Below are positions 5,370 to 11,086 of a DNA stretch of 11,744 nucleotides, piece after piece. Source of the DNA: an uncultured Collinsella sp. GTDB taxonomy: Bacteria; Actinomycetota; Coriobacteriia; Coriobacteriales; Coriobacteriaceae. Made by a program: the position numbers and the translations under genes. The notes beneath the pieces were generated by a model. The model did not search any database. It was not told where the DNA came from and saw only the letters and a list, made by a program, of their open reading frames with translations. The stretch's first letter is position 1; each line of letters opens with the position of its first letter. The stretch is taken from positions 1 through 11,744 of the forward strand of contig USMR01000010.1 in assembly GCA_900555815.1 (NCBI GenBank). The letters are read 5' to 3'.

Positions 5370-6883
5370 TACAGCTCGCCTCCCTTCCCGGCAAAATCGG
5401 GCGCGACGGAAAGCGCGGGCGCACCCGTGGCGGCATCGGCAAAGCCGCGCTCCAGGGCGCGGGCAAACGTGAGCAGTTGACGGTCCTTAAACGCCGGACC
5501 CACCAGCTGGGCAGAAACGGGCAGCTGAGTATCCTCGCCCAGGCCCAGCGGCACCGAGATACCGCCGTTGCCGCAAATGTTGAGCGAAATGGTGTACAGG
5601 TCGGAGAGGTACATCTGCGTGGGGTCGCTGATCTCGCCAAACTTAAAGGCCGTGCGCGGCGAGGCGGGCATGAGGATGGTGTCCACCTTGGCATACGCGG
5701 CGTCGTAGTCCTGCGTGATGAGCGTGCGGGCCTTTTGCGCAGCGTAGTAGTACTTGTCGTACACGCCCGAGCTCAGCAGGTAGGCGCCGAGCATCTGACG
5801 GCGCTTGGCCTCGGCGCCAAAGCCGTGGGCGCGCGAAAGCGAGCTCTGGTCGGACAGGTTGACGCAGCCCTCCTCCTGGTAGCCGTAGCGAATGCCGTCG
5901 AAACGAGCCAGGTTGGAGAACGCCTCGGCCGGGCCGATGACGTAGTAGGCGGCGATAGCGGCGTCCAGGTGCGGCAGGTCGACCTCGACCAGCTCGGCGC
6001 CCTGGTTCTGCAACTCCTGGGCGGCGCGCTGAACAGCGGCCTTGACCTCGGGCGTCAGGCCCTCGGCCTCCATAAACGCGGGGATGATGCCCACGCGCTT
6101 GCCCTCGATGCTGTCGTTGAGATGCTCGGTAAAGTCGACGGCGCAATCCTGGCTGGTGCAGTCGTATGGATCGTGGCCCGCGCCGGTAAGCGCGTTCATG
6201 GCCAGCGCGACATCCTCGACCGTGCGGCCAAAGGGCCCCACCTGGTCGAGCGACGATCCAAAGGCAACCACGCCGTAACGGCTCACGGCGCCATACGTGG
6301 GCTTAAAGCCCACCACGCCGCACAGCGACGCCGGCTGACGAATGGAGCCGCCGGTGTCCGAGCCCAGCGAGAGCGCGACCTCGCCCGCGGCGACGGCAGC
6401 AGCGGAACCGCCCGAGGAGCCGCCGGGCACGCGCTCGGTATCCCAGGGGTTGTTGGTGCGGTGGAAGGCCGAGCTCTCGGTAGAGCTGCCAAAGGCAAAC
6501 TCGTCCATGTTGGCCTTGCCCATGGGCAGGCAGCCGGCATCGAGCATGCGCTGGACGCAGGTGGCGGTGTAGACGCTCTGGTAGTCCCCGAGCATGCGGG
6601 AAGCGCAGGTGGTGCGCGTGCCCACGAGGTTCATGTTGTCCTTGATGGCCAGCGGCACGCCCGCAAGCGGGGGCAGCGGCTTGCCGGCGGCACGGTCGGC
6701 ATCCACGCGCGTAGCGGCCTCGAGCGCAAGCTCGGGCGCCACCTGCAGGAATGCCTGGACCCCGCCCTCGCGCGCCTCGATGGCGGCAAGGGAGGCCTGG
6801 GCCACCTCGGTAGCGGTAAAGTCACCGGCGGAAACGCCCGCGGCGATCTGGGCAGCGGTAAGGGAATCGAAGCTTAGCGCCAT
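5369..6883 (-). CDS. gatA: Asp-tRNA(Asn)/Glu-tRNA(Gln) amidotransferase subunit A
   Basis: GatA is the glutaminase subunit: it releases ammonia from glutamine, which passes to GatB. It is a typical amidase-signature enzyme of 504 residues. The catalytic triad is readable: Lys81 in PLAIKDNMN, the cis-Ser156 in VPGGSSGGS, and the nucleophile Ser180 in SDTGGSIRQPAS. Offsets match the Lys79/Ser154/Ser178 triad of the Staphylococcus enzyme. The ATG overlaps the gatC stop by one base and the stop overlaps the gatB ATG by one base, so the three subunits are made in a fixed ratio from one mRNA. Nothing in the sequence looks damaged. A long open frame on the opposite strand is a codon-bias shadow. Confidence 0.98.
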   Translation of the reverse strand: MALSFDSLTAAQIAAGVSAGDFTATEVAQASLAAIEAREGGVQAFLQVAPELALEAATRVDADRAAGKPLPPLAGVPLAIKDNMNLVGTRTTCASRMLGDYQSVYTATCVQRMLDAGCLPMGKANMDEFAFGSSTESSAFHRTNNPWDTERVPGGSSGGSAAAVAAGEVALSLGSDTGGSIRQPASLCGVVGFKPTYGAVSRYGVVAFGSSLDQVGPFGRTVEDVALAMNALTGAGHDPYDCTSQDCAVDFTEHLNDSIEGKRVGIIPAFMEAEGLTPEVKAAVQRAAQELQNQGAELVEVDLPHLDAAIAAYYVIGPAEAFSNLARFDGIRYGYQEEGCVNLSDQSSLSRAHGFGAEAKRRQMLGAYLLSSGVYDKYYYAAQKARTLITQDYDAAYAKVDTILMPASPRTAFKFGEISDPTQMYLSDLYTISLNICGNGGISVPLGLGEDTQLPVSAQLVGPAFKDRQLLTFARALERGFADAATGAPALSVAPDFAGKGGEL

Positions 6884-7194
6884 TACTCGCTCTCCCCCTC
6901 TCCCAAAATGGACGGCACGCGGAAGTAGCGATCGCGCGCACTGCCGGCGTTTTCGAGCGCAACGTCGAGCGGCAGGTCGCGCTCGGGTTCGCGCAGGTCG
7001 TCGCCCATCACATTGGACAGGCTTCCGATGGGATGGAACGTGGGCTCCACGTCGGGCAAGTCATATTGCAAGACGGGCTCGAGCATCTGGACGGCGTCAT
7101 TCAGGTAGGACGTCATCTGGGTGAGCTCGTCATCGGTCAGTGCGATCTTTGCGTACTCGGCGATGCCGCGCACGTCTTTCTCGCTGAGTGCCAT
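6883..7194 (-). CDS. gatC: Asp-tRNA(Asn)/Glu-tRNA(Gln) amidotransferase subunit C
   Basis: The small subunit (103 residues) wraps around the GatA-GatB interface and stabilises the complex. The N-terminal helical part (LSEKDVRGIAEYAKIALTDD) and the late segment LREPERDLP with YFRVPSIL at 90-97 are characteristic. The start at 7194 is chosen over an in-frame ATG at 7212 because GGAAGGGAG sits five bases before it; the longer start has no such site. It is the first gene of the operon. Presence of GatCAB implies that the organism makes Gln-tRNA(Gln), Asn-tRNA(Asn), or both, by the indirect route. Confidence 0.95.
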   Translation of the reverse strand: MALSEKDVRGIAEYAKIALTDDELTQMTSYLNDAVQMLEPVLQYDLPDVEPTFHPIGSLSNVMGDDLREPERDLPLDVALENAGSARDRYFRVPSILGEGESE

Positions 7195-7229
7195 AGGCGC
7201 TCCCTTCCGCATAACAGATAAACCGCTCT

Positions 7230-7235
7230 AGTATA
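7230..7235 (-). promoter_or_regulatory. Probable -10 box of the gatCAB promoter
   Basis: TATACT on the minus strand lies about 36 bases upstream of the gatC start codon, giving a leader of roughly 28 bases. No good -35 hexamer is seen at 16-18 bases, so the assignment rests on the -10 sequence and its position. Confidence 0.45.
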
Positions 7236-7320
7236 CAAGGCAACGCCACTTGGAGCAGGTGCTTTACCTAAATGCAGCGAAAACGTAACGAGGGCGGCGG
7301 TTGGCAGGCGGTGGGCTGGC

Positions 7321-7403
7321 GGTTCTGCAGCGAAACCGCACCGTCCATAGTGAAAACCGTCTCGCCCGCAACGAAAAGCATCCCGCCTGCAACGAAAAGC
7401 ATC
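7321..7403. repeat. Four degenerate 21-bp tandem repeats
   Basis: Copies at 7383-7403, 7362-7382, 7341-7361 and 7321-7340. The first two differ at only three or four places and share GCAACGAAAAGCATC. The third and fourth are more diverged (GTGAAAACCGTC; GCAGCGAAACCGCA). The spacing of 21, 21 and 20 bases is regular. A reading frame through them would give a seven-residue repeat, but it lacks a plausible start and runs into gatC, so I treat this as non-coding. Confidence 0.65.
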
Positions 7404-7460
7404 ACAACATTCGACACTTTTCGCCAAAATCGCGATTTTCATCGAATGTTGTGATGCTTT
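7396..7460. repeat. 19-bp perfect inverted repeat around a 14-bp palindrome
   Basis: Arms AAAGCATCACAACATTCGA (7396-7414) and its exact complement (7442-7460) enclose 27 bases that contain the palindrome AAAATCGCGATTTT (7426-7439). On the minus strand the long stem is followed by TTTTCG, so it could terminate the sortase transcript, although the loop is large. The left arm overlaps the last of the 21-bp repeats. Confidence 0.75.
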
Positions 7461-7470
7461 GGAAGCCCCG

Positions 7471-7505
7471 ACCACCACAAAGGTGCCTGTCCCCTTTGCG
7501 GTGGT
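7471..7505. repeat. REP-like hairpin downstream of the sortase gene
   Basis: Arms 7471-7483 (ACCACCACAAAGG) and 7493-7505 (CCTTTGCGGTGGT) pair at 12 of 13 positions around a nine-base loop. The minus strand reads AAAGGGGACAGGCACCTTT. No T run follows on either strand, so it looks more like a REP-type repeat or mRNA-stabilising hairpin than a terminator. It starts 14 bases after the sortase stop codon. Confidence 0.6.
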
Positions 7506-7518
7506 TCTGAAGAACGTC

Positions 7519-8457
7519 TTATGCCGAGGCCTTGGCCTTGCGGCGCTTGCGGACCGCGTGGATCACGATGTCCAGCAGCAACAGCACAATGGCCACGACC
7601 ACGATAAGCACGGCAAACTCGCGCTTGCCCCAGTGGCGGCCGGCCAGCGACTTTTGCTTATCGACGTCCTTCTTGTTGTACTTGGTGCGCACGCAATGCA
7701 CCAGCAGGCGATGGTCGTTCACGCCGTAGGGCGTGCAGGTGACGAGCGTCACTTTGTCGGCGCCGGGCTCGATAGTCAGCGACTCCATCTCCTCGGGCAG
7801 CACGACCTCGGAGTCCACCATCTTGTAGGCGAGCGTCTTGTTCATGGTGTGCAGCAGCACCAGGTCGCCGGGCTCCAGCGAGTGGATGTCGTCGAACATG
7901 CTCAGGTTGCGCATGCCCGAGTGCGCGGTGAGCACGCAATGCGTCGAGGTGCCGCCCACCGGCAGGCTCGTGCCCTCCAGGTGGCCGACGCCCGCCATAA
8001 GGACTTCTTCGCTTGTGCCGTGGTAGATGGGCATGCTCACGTCGATGGAGGGGATCTCGACCCAGCTCATCATGGGGTCGCGGTCAAAGATGAGCTGCTG
8101 GGCGTAGGGCTCGATCTGGTCGGCGGGAAGCTCGGTGGCCTCGCCCGCCAGTTGCTCGTTAAAGGAGCGAGCTTGGAGCAGGATGCGCTCGCGCTCCTCG
8201 GCAGACAGCGCGTCCACGGTGCTGGACACGGTGCTGATCTGGTTGAACACGCCCGAGGCTTCGAGCCGGTCCAAGATCCACGGCCAGGTCATAAGGCCCA
8301 CGCCAATAAGGATGATGACGATGGTGATGAGCCGGTCGGCCCAGCGCGGCAGTCGCTTGCGACGGCGCTTAGGTTTTGGTTGAGGTTTGGGCTGAGGGCT
8401 TGAGCCGCCGTTGTCCGCGGCGTTATTGTTCTTCATATGTTTGGCGCCCTGCACCAT
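7519..8457 (-). CDS. Class C (pilus-polymerising) sortase
   Basis: A membrane-anchored transpeptidase of 312 residues that joins pilin subunits between a sorting-signal Thr and a pilin-motif Lys. An N-terminal basic stretch (about 26-40, with a PQPKPQPKPK run before it) precedes a membrane helix at 43-60. The sortase fold begins at WVEIPSIDVSMPIYHG (132-147), followed by GVGHLEGTSLPVGG. Catalytic residues are His179 (LTAHSG), Cys241 (TLVTCTPYG) and Arg250 (NDHRLLVH). A second membrane helix at 281-300 with a basic tail is typical of class C. The start at 8457 follows AAAGGAGTG by about seven bases. Substrates are probably the two pilins encoded at 9173-11744. It is separated from them by a terminator and a small gene, so it may have its own promoter. 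Confidence 0.95.
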   Translation of the reverse strand: MVQGAKHMKNNNAADNGGSSPQPKPQPKPKRRRKRLPRWADRLITIVIILIGVGLMTWPWILDRLEASGVFNQISTVSSTVDALSAEERERILLQARSFNEQLAGEATELPADQIEPYAQQLIFDRDPMMSWVEIPSIDVSMPIYHGTSEEVLMAGVGHLEGTSLPVGGTSTHCVLTAHSGMRNLSMFDDIHSLEPGDLVLLHTMNKTLAYKMVDSEVVLPEEMESLTIEPGADKVTLVTCTPYGVNDHRLLVHCVRTKYNKKDVDKQKSLAGRHWGKREFAVLIVVVAIVLLLLDIVIHAVRKRRKAKASA

Positions 8458-8495
8458 CGCCGGTCACTCCTTTACAGCCCAGGTTGTCTGAACAA

Positions 8496-8501
8496 ATAAT
8501 A
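8496..8501 (-). promoter_or_regulatory. Possible -10 box for the sortase gene
   Basis: TATTAT on the minus strand lies about 38 bases before the sortase ATG. No convincing -35 hexamer is at the right distance, so this is only a candidate. A separate promoter is likely because a strong terminator follows the pilin gene upstream. Confidence 0.3.
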
Positions 8502-8589
8502 GCCGATTAGCAAGCTTCCGCGCCGGACAACGCAGCTGGACAGCATTGTGCGGCGCGAGCATGGGCCAGCATTTGCGTTTTCAAAATGT

Positions 8590-8613
8590 CCCGAATCGGC
8601 GGAGCGATTCGGG
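8590..8613. repeat. 9-bp perfect inverted repeat, possible minus-strand terminator
   Basis: CCCGAATCG (8590-8598) and CGATTCGGG (8605-8613) form a perfect stem with a six-base loop. On the minus strand it is followed by ACATTTTG, a weak terminator tail that could end the transcript of the 50-codon gene at 8720-8872. On the plus strand it sits directly before TACAAT (8615-8620), so it could instead be an operator. Confidence 0.5.
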
Positions 8614-8626
8614 ATACAATAGCTAC

Positions 8627-8725
8627 AGGAAACGACGCATCCCGCGTAAGTGTTCGAAAGCGCGGGCGGCCTAGTTTTCAGCTTTAGTTAAATGCCCGGG
8701 CTCCGAACCCCGGGCATTCTTATTT
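8627..8725 (+). ncRNA. Possible plus-strand small RNA convergent with the small membrane gene
   Basis: This is the only plus-strand terminator in the window without a plus-strand gene before it. TACAAT at 8615-8620 could be a -10 box, giving an RNA from about 8627 to 8725 of roughly 100 bases with two stems: CCCGCG/CGCGGG (8641-8646 with 8661-8666) and the terminator stem. No -35 hexamer is visible and no known RNA family is recognised. It would overlap the 3' untranslated part of the convergent mRNA. Confidence 0.3.
8691..8725 (+). terminator. Plus-strand intrinsic terminator (stem usable on both strands)
   Basis: AATGCCCGGG (8691-8700) pairs with CCCGGGCATT (8709-8718), loop CTCCGAAC, followed on the plus strand by CTTATTT. 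On the minus strand the same stem follows the stop codon of the 50-codon gene, but its tail TAACTAAAG is poor in T. The better direction is therefore plus. Confidence 0.6.
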
Positions 8726-8872
8726 GCGCTCGTTGCGGCGCAAATGCCTTCTACCGTCCGCACCGCGCGTGCGCCTACGGACCTTAAACCGAACCTCATA
8801 CGAGTCAAGAAACGCGATGACGAACGTGCCCACCGCCGCGAGGGCGGCGAGCGCGTTAAGGAATTTCAGCAT
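8720..8872 (-). CDS. Small membrane peptide, 50 residues, unknown function
   Basis: An unrecognised short gene. GGAGGT is six bases before its ATG, one of the best ribosome binding sites in the window, and this is the main reason to accept it. The peptide has one hydrophobic helix (FLNALAALAAVGTFVIAFLD, about residues 4-23), a short linker SYEVRFKV, and a strongly basic tail with ten Arg and several Lys, His and Asn residues up to the end. One membrane helix plus a cationic tail is the layout of holin-like type I toxins (TxpA/Fst style), but it also fits a small membrane regulator. It lies between pilin and sortase genes with its own leader, and a plus-strand terminator faces it. The longer frame upstream of this ATG has no start signal. 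Confidence 0.5.
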   Translation of the reverse strand: MLKFLNALAALAAVGTFVIAFLDSYEVRFKVRRRTRGADGRRHLRRNERK

Positions 8873-9172
8873 TTGGGGACCTCCGATCGAGTCGTCGGCC
8901 GCCCGCGCACGGGATGCGTCGCAAGGGTATTTTACTGCGAGTGCATGCACCCACAGCTGGTAAACGCAATAATTGCAAACATCTGTTCGATATTCATACG
9001 CTTGATCCATCGGGCAATGGAGCCCAGCGTTATCCAAAAAACGGGGCAGACTCCAGTGCGGAGTCTGCCCCGAAAAGAGAATGGCAAAGCAAGAACGTCG
9101 ATGGACGAGAAAAGTGTCCGCAAGTCTCATGGCCATCACATCCCACCTGCCAAAGGGGTGGGTGAACTAGCG
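8873..9172. other. Intergenic region between the pilin gene and the small membrane gene
   Basis: Besides the pilin terminator at 9036-9072, this stretch holds a possible -10 box (TAAAAT on the minus strand, 8929-8934) about 57 bases before the small gene's ATG and no clear -35. The 10-bp palindrome GTGCATGCAC (8941-8950) falls in the would-be spacer. Several short frames cross the region on both strands; none has a ribosome site or a recognisable product. I see nothing else. Confidence 0.5.
9036..9072 (-). terminator. Intrinsic terminator of the pilin operon
   Basis: A perfect 12-bp stem, GGGGCAGACTCC (9043-9054) with GGAGTCTGCCCC (9060-9071), extended by one more pair, has a five-base loop and is followed on the minus strand by six T. 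It lies about 100 bases after the pilin stop codon and separates pilin transcription from the small gene and the sortase. Confidence 0.9.
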
Positions 9173-10978
9173 TTACTCCTGCTCGGACTCCTCGGCCTGC
9201 TTACGGCTGCGGATGAGGTGCGCCACGCCAATGCACAGCACCGCGCCACCAGCGATCCAAGTGAAGGTCACACCGTTAAGGCCGGTGAGCGGGAGGCTGA
9301 CCTGCTTGGTATCGCCAACTGTGATATTGAAGGTGCCGTCATCGTTTGTGAGGGTGCCATCTTTGAAATCAAGTTTATTATCGCCAGACTTTCCGTCGGT
9401 GAGGCCAGCGATGACTTTGTCGTTCTGACCCTTGTTATCAAGCGTTCCCTCAAGCTTTGTCAGCTTGTAGCCTTGGCCATCATCCTTAATTGTCGGATCA
9501 ATCGTAAATTCGAAAGGCGAAACCGCGGTATAGCCATTGGGAGCTTTTTTCTCGGTAACGGTATAGGTGCCAGCGTCAAGACCGGTAAGCTGAATGAGGC
9601 CCTTCGCGTTCGTCGTTAAAACAACCTCATCATCGCTCAACGTACCGTCCTTCGCGACGTATTTCGCCACCTTGTTGTTCTCATCAACTGTGGTCTTGAT
9701 GGTAAATTGCGCGCCCTCGAGAGCTGCTTCGGTGCCCAGGTCAACCTTATTAATCTGAAGGCCGTAGGTGTAGTCCACGACGGTGTCGGGCACCGAGGTA
9801 CCAGTGCCTGCGGCCATGGGGTTGTTAGAATACTCAAGCGTAACAGTATTGGGGTTGCCCTCCAGCTTGTTGTTGGCCCCTGCAATAACCGCCTTTGCGT
9901 TGAGCTTTGCCTTGTAGAAGACAACAATCTTGGTGTTGGCATCGATCGTAAGCGTTCCACCATTTTTCGCGGTGGCCGACTTCAGACCCTTTTCGCCCTT
10001 ACTAAAATCGACTAACAGGTCACGACTGGAATCAGAGGGTTCAGTCACATTGTAGCTAGTCGAAGCAATCTCGGTATATTTATCACCGTTCAGTGCATAA
10101 ACGCTAAGCGAGCCATCGACGAAGTCAAGACCCTTCTCCAGCGTATCCTTAAACTTATAGGAATAAGAGTCATAGCTGGCGTAGTTATCTGCGATCGTAC
10201 CGGTTAGCTTATAGTTCACTACCTGACCGATCTGGGAGTCGGCCGCATCCTTCCAATTGGCCTCGTCCTCCCCAGTAATGGCAGTGCCCGTCACCTTGGA
10301 ATCGTCGAGGACCTTTTTCTCAACCGTTGGGATGTTGGTCTTCTCATAAACGGTCACGGCACTACCACCCACGACTGCAAAGATGGGAGACGTGCCGGTG
10401 TTCTTATTGCTGGCCACCAGGCTACTTTCGTCGGTCACAAACAAGTAATAACCAGATCCGGCGGTAGCATTCCAAGGCTGTCCAGCTGGAATACCAGAAA
10501 CGGTCGGAGTCTCATTCTTTACGGCATTCGCGACTGCGTAGAGAACATTATCAGTAGCGACTCGCGTCCCCTTAGTAGTTCCGTCAGCTGAACCCGCAAT
10601 CGGACCATCCGCGTTCGCCATAAGGAATTCGGCGACATCCTGAGCCGTGGGCTTCGTGGGAAGTTTAGTCACACCGGGCGCATTGTAGCCGCTCCAGCCC
10701 TCGATGGCACTAATCACTTTGTTGCCAAGATCGGGGTTAGTCCACTCGATGTTCTGAGCAATCTTGCCCTCCGTCTTGTCGGTCACCGTTGCCTTGAAGA
10801 TCTGATACGCCTTGAACTTGGTGCTCTCGTTACCATTGACCTGGTTGATCGTGATGCTGCCCGTCGCACCATCCTCAGCAAACGCCATGGTCACCGGCGC
10901 CATGACGCCGCTGAAGCTCAGCGCTGCCGTGAGGCCGGCGGTTACTGCCAGGCGTGCGATGTTCTTGCTCATGCTCAT
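9173..10978 (-). CDS. SpaA-type backbone pilin with LPLTG sorting signal
   Basis: A secreted and covalently polymerised pilus shaft protein, 601 residues. It has a signal peptide (MSMSKNIARL, hydrophobic core, AFA before Glu35). The N-terminal domain is followed by VYEKTNIPTVEKKV (210-223), where Lys221 or Lys222 is the likely pilin-motif lysine used by the sortase. A second domain ends in NPNTVTLEYSNNP (375-387). A Cna-B domain starts at LQINKVD (407-413) and carries the E-box GTYTVTEKKAPNGYT (470-484), typical of intramolecular isopeptide bonds. The C-terminus is LPLTG (562-566), a hydrophobic helix and charged residues. The start at 10978 follows GGAGG by eight bases; a longer frame to 11044 has no such site. 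Its DNA is clearly lower in GC than the pilin gene before it. Confidence 0.95.
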   Translation of the reverse strand: MSMSKNIARLAVTAGLTAALSFSGVMAPVTMAFAEDGATGSITINQVNGNESTKFKAYQIFKATVTDKTEGKIAQNIEWTNPDLGNKVISAIEGWSGYNAPGVTKLPTKPTAQDVAEFLMANADGPIAGSADGTTKGTRVATDNVLYAVANAVKNETPTVSGIPAGQPWNATAGSGYYLFVTDESSLVASNKNTGTSPIFAVVGGSAVTVYEKTNIPTVEKKVLDDSKVTGTAITGEDEANWKDAADSQIGQVVNYKLTGTIADNYASYDSYSYKFKDTLEKGLDFVDGSLSVYALNGDKYTEIASTSYNVTEPSDSSRDLLVDFSKGEKGLKSATAKNGGTLTIDANTKIVVFYKAKLNAKAVIAGANNKLEGNPNTVTLEYSNNPMAAGTGTSVPDTVVDYTYGLQINKVDLGTEAALEGAQFTIKTTVDENNKVAKYVAKDGTLSDDEVVLTTNAKGLIQLTGLDAGTYTVTEKKAPNGYTAVSPFEFTIDPTIKDDGQGYKLTKLEGTLDNKGQNDKVIAGLTDGKSGDNKLDFKDGTLTNDDGTFNITVGDTKQVSLPLTGLNGVTFTWIAGGAVLCIGVAHLIRSRKQAEESEQE

Positions 10979-11086
10979 CTTCTTTTCCTCCATTTTCCGT
11001 TTGATTCTCATTCGATCGATCATCATCTGTCTGTGTCTTAGCATCTACTTCGCTACGTCTCGCCCCGCTCTCTGTGGGGCTGCCAG
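10979..11086 (-). other. 108-base spacer between the two pilin genes
   Basis: It contains a weak hairpin, GCCCC (11062-11066) with GGGGC (11076-11080), without a T run, and no clear promoter. The hairpin may attenuate or process the polycistronic transcript, which would favour unequal amounts of the two pilins. Confidence 0.3.

Noticed and set aside
5477..6877. Long open frame of 466 codons on the plus strand
   Set aside because: It lies exactly opposite gatA, its product has no recognisable fold and is rich in Arg, Gly and His, as expected from the antisense of GC-rich codons.
7321..7403. CRISPR-like array
   Set aside because: The 21-bp units abut without spacers and decay from copy to copy. 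No cas gene is present.
7137..7478. Minus-strand frame giving a heptad repeat (DAFRCRR, DAFRCGR)
   Set aside because: The repeat is only a translation of 21-bp DNA repeats. There is no ribosome site, and the frame runs into the start of gatC.
8641..8725. tRNA or other known structured RNA
   Set aside because: TTCGAAA occurs here, but there is no acceptor stem, anticodon arm or CCA-end layout. I recognise no family.
8932..9123. Short minus-strand frame ending MNIEQMFAIIAFTSCGCMHSQ-like peptide
   Set aside because: Part of it is the pilin terminator, the inner ATG has only a weak GGA upstream, and the peptide shows no known pattern.
8744..9619. Open frame of 291 codons on the plus strand
   Set aside because: It runs antisense to the small membrane gene, through the pilin terminator and into the pilin gene. 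No signals support it.
10979..11044. Longer N-terminus for the backbone pilin
   Set aside because: The extra 22 residues are charged, precede an otherwise normal signal peptide and lack a ribosome site. GGAGG lies before the Met at 10978.
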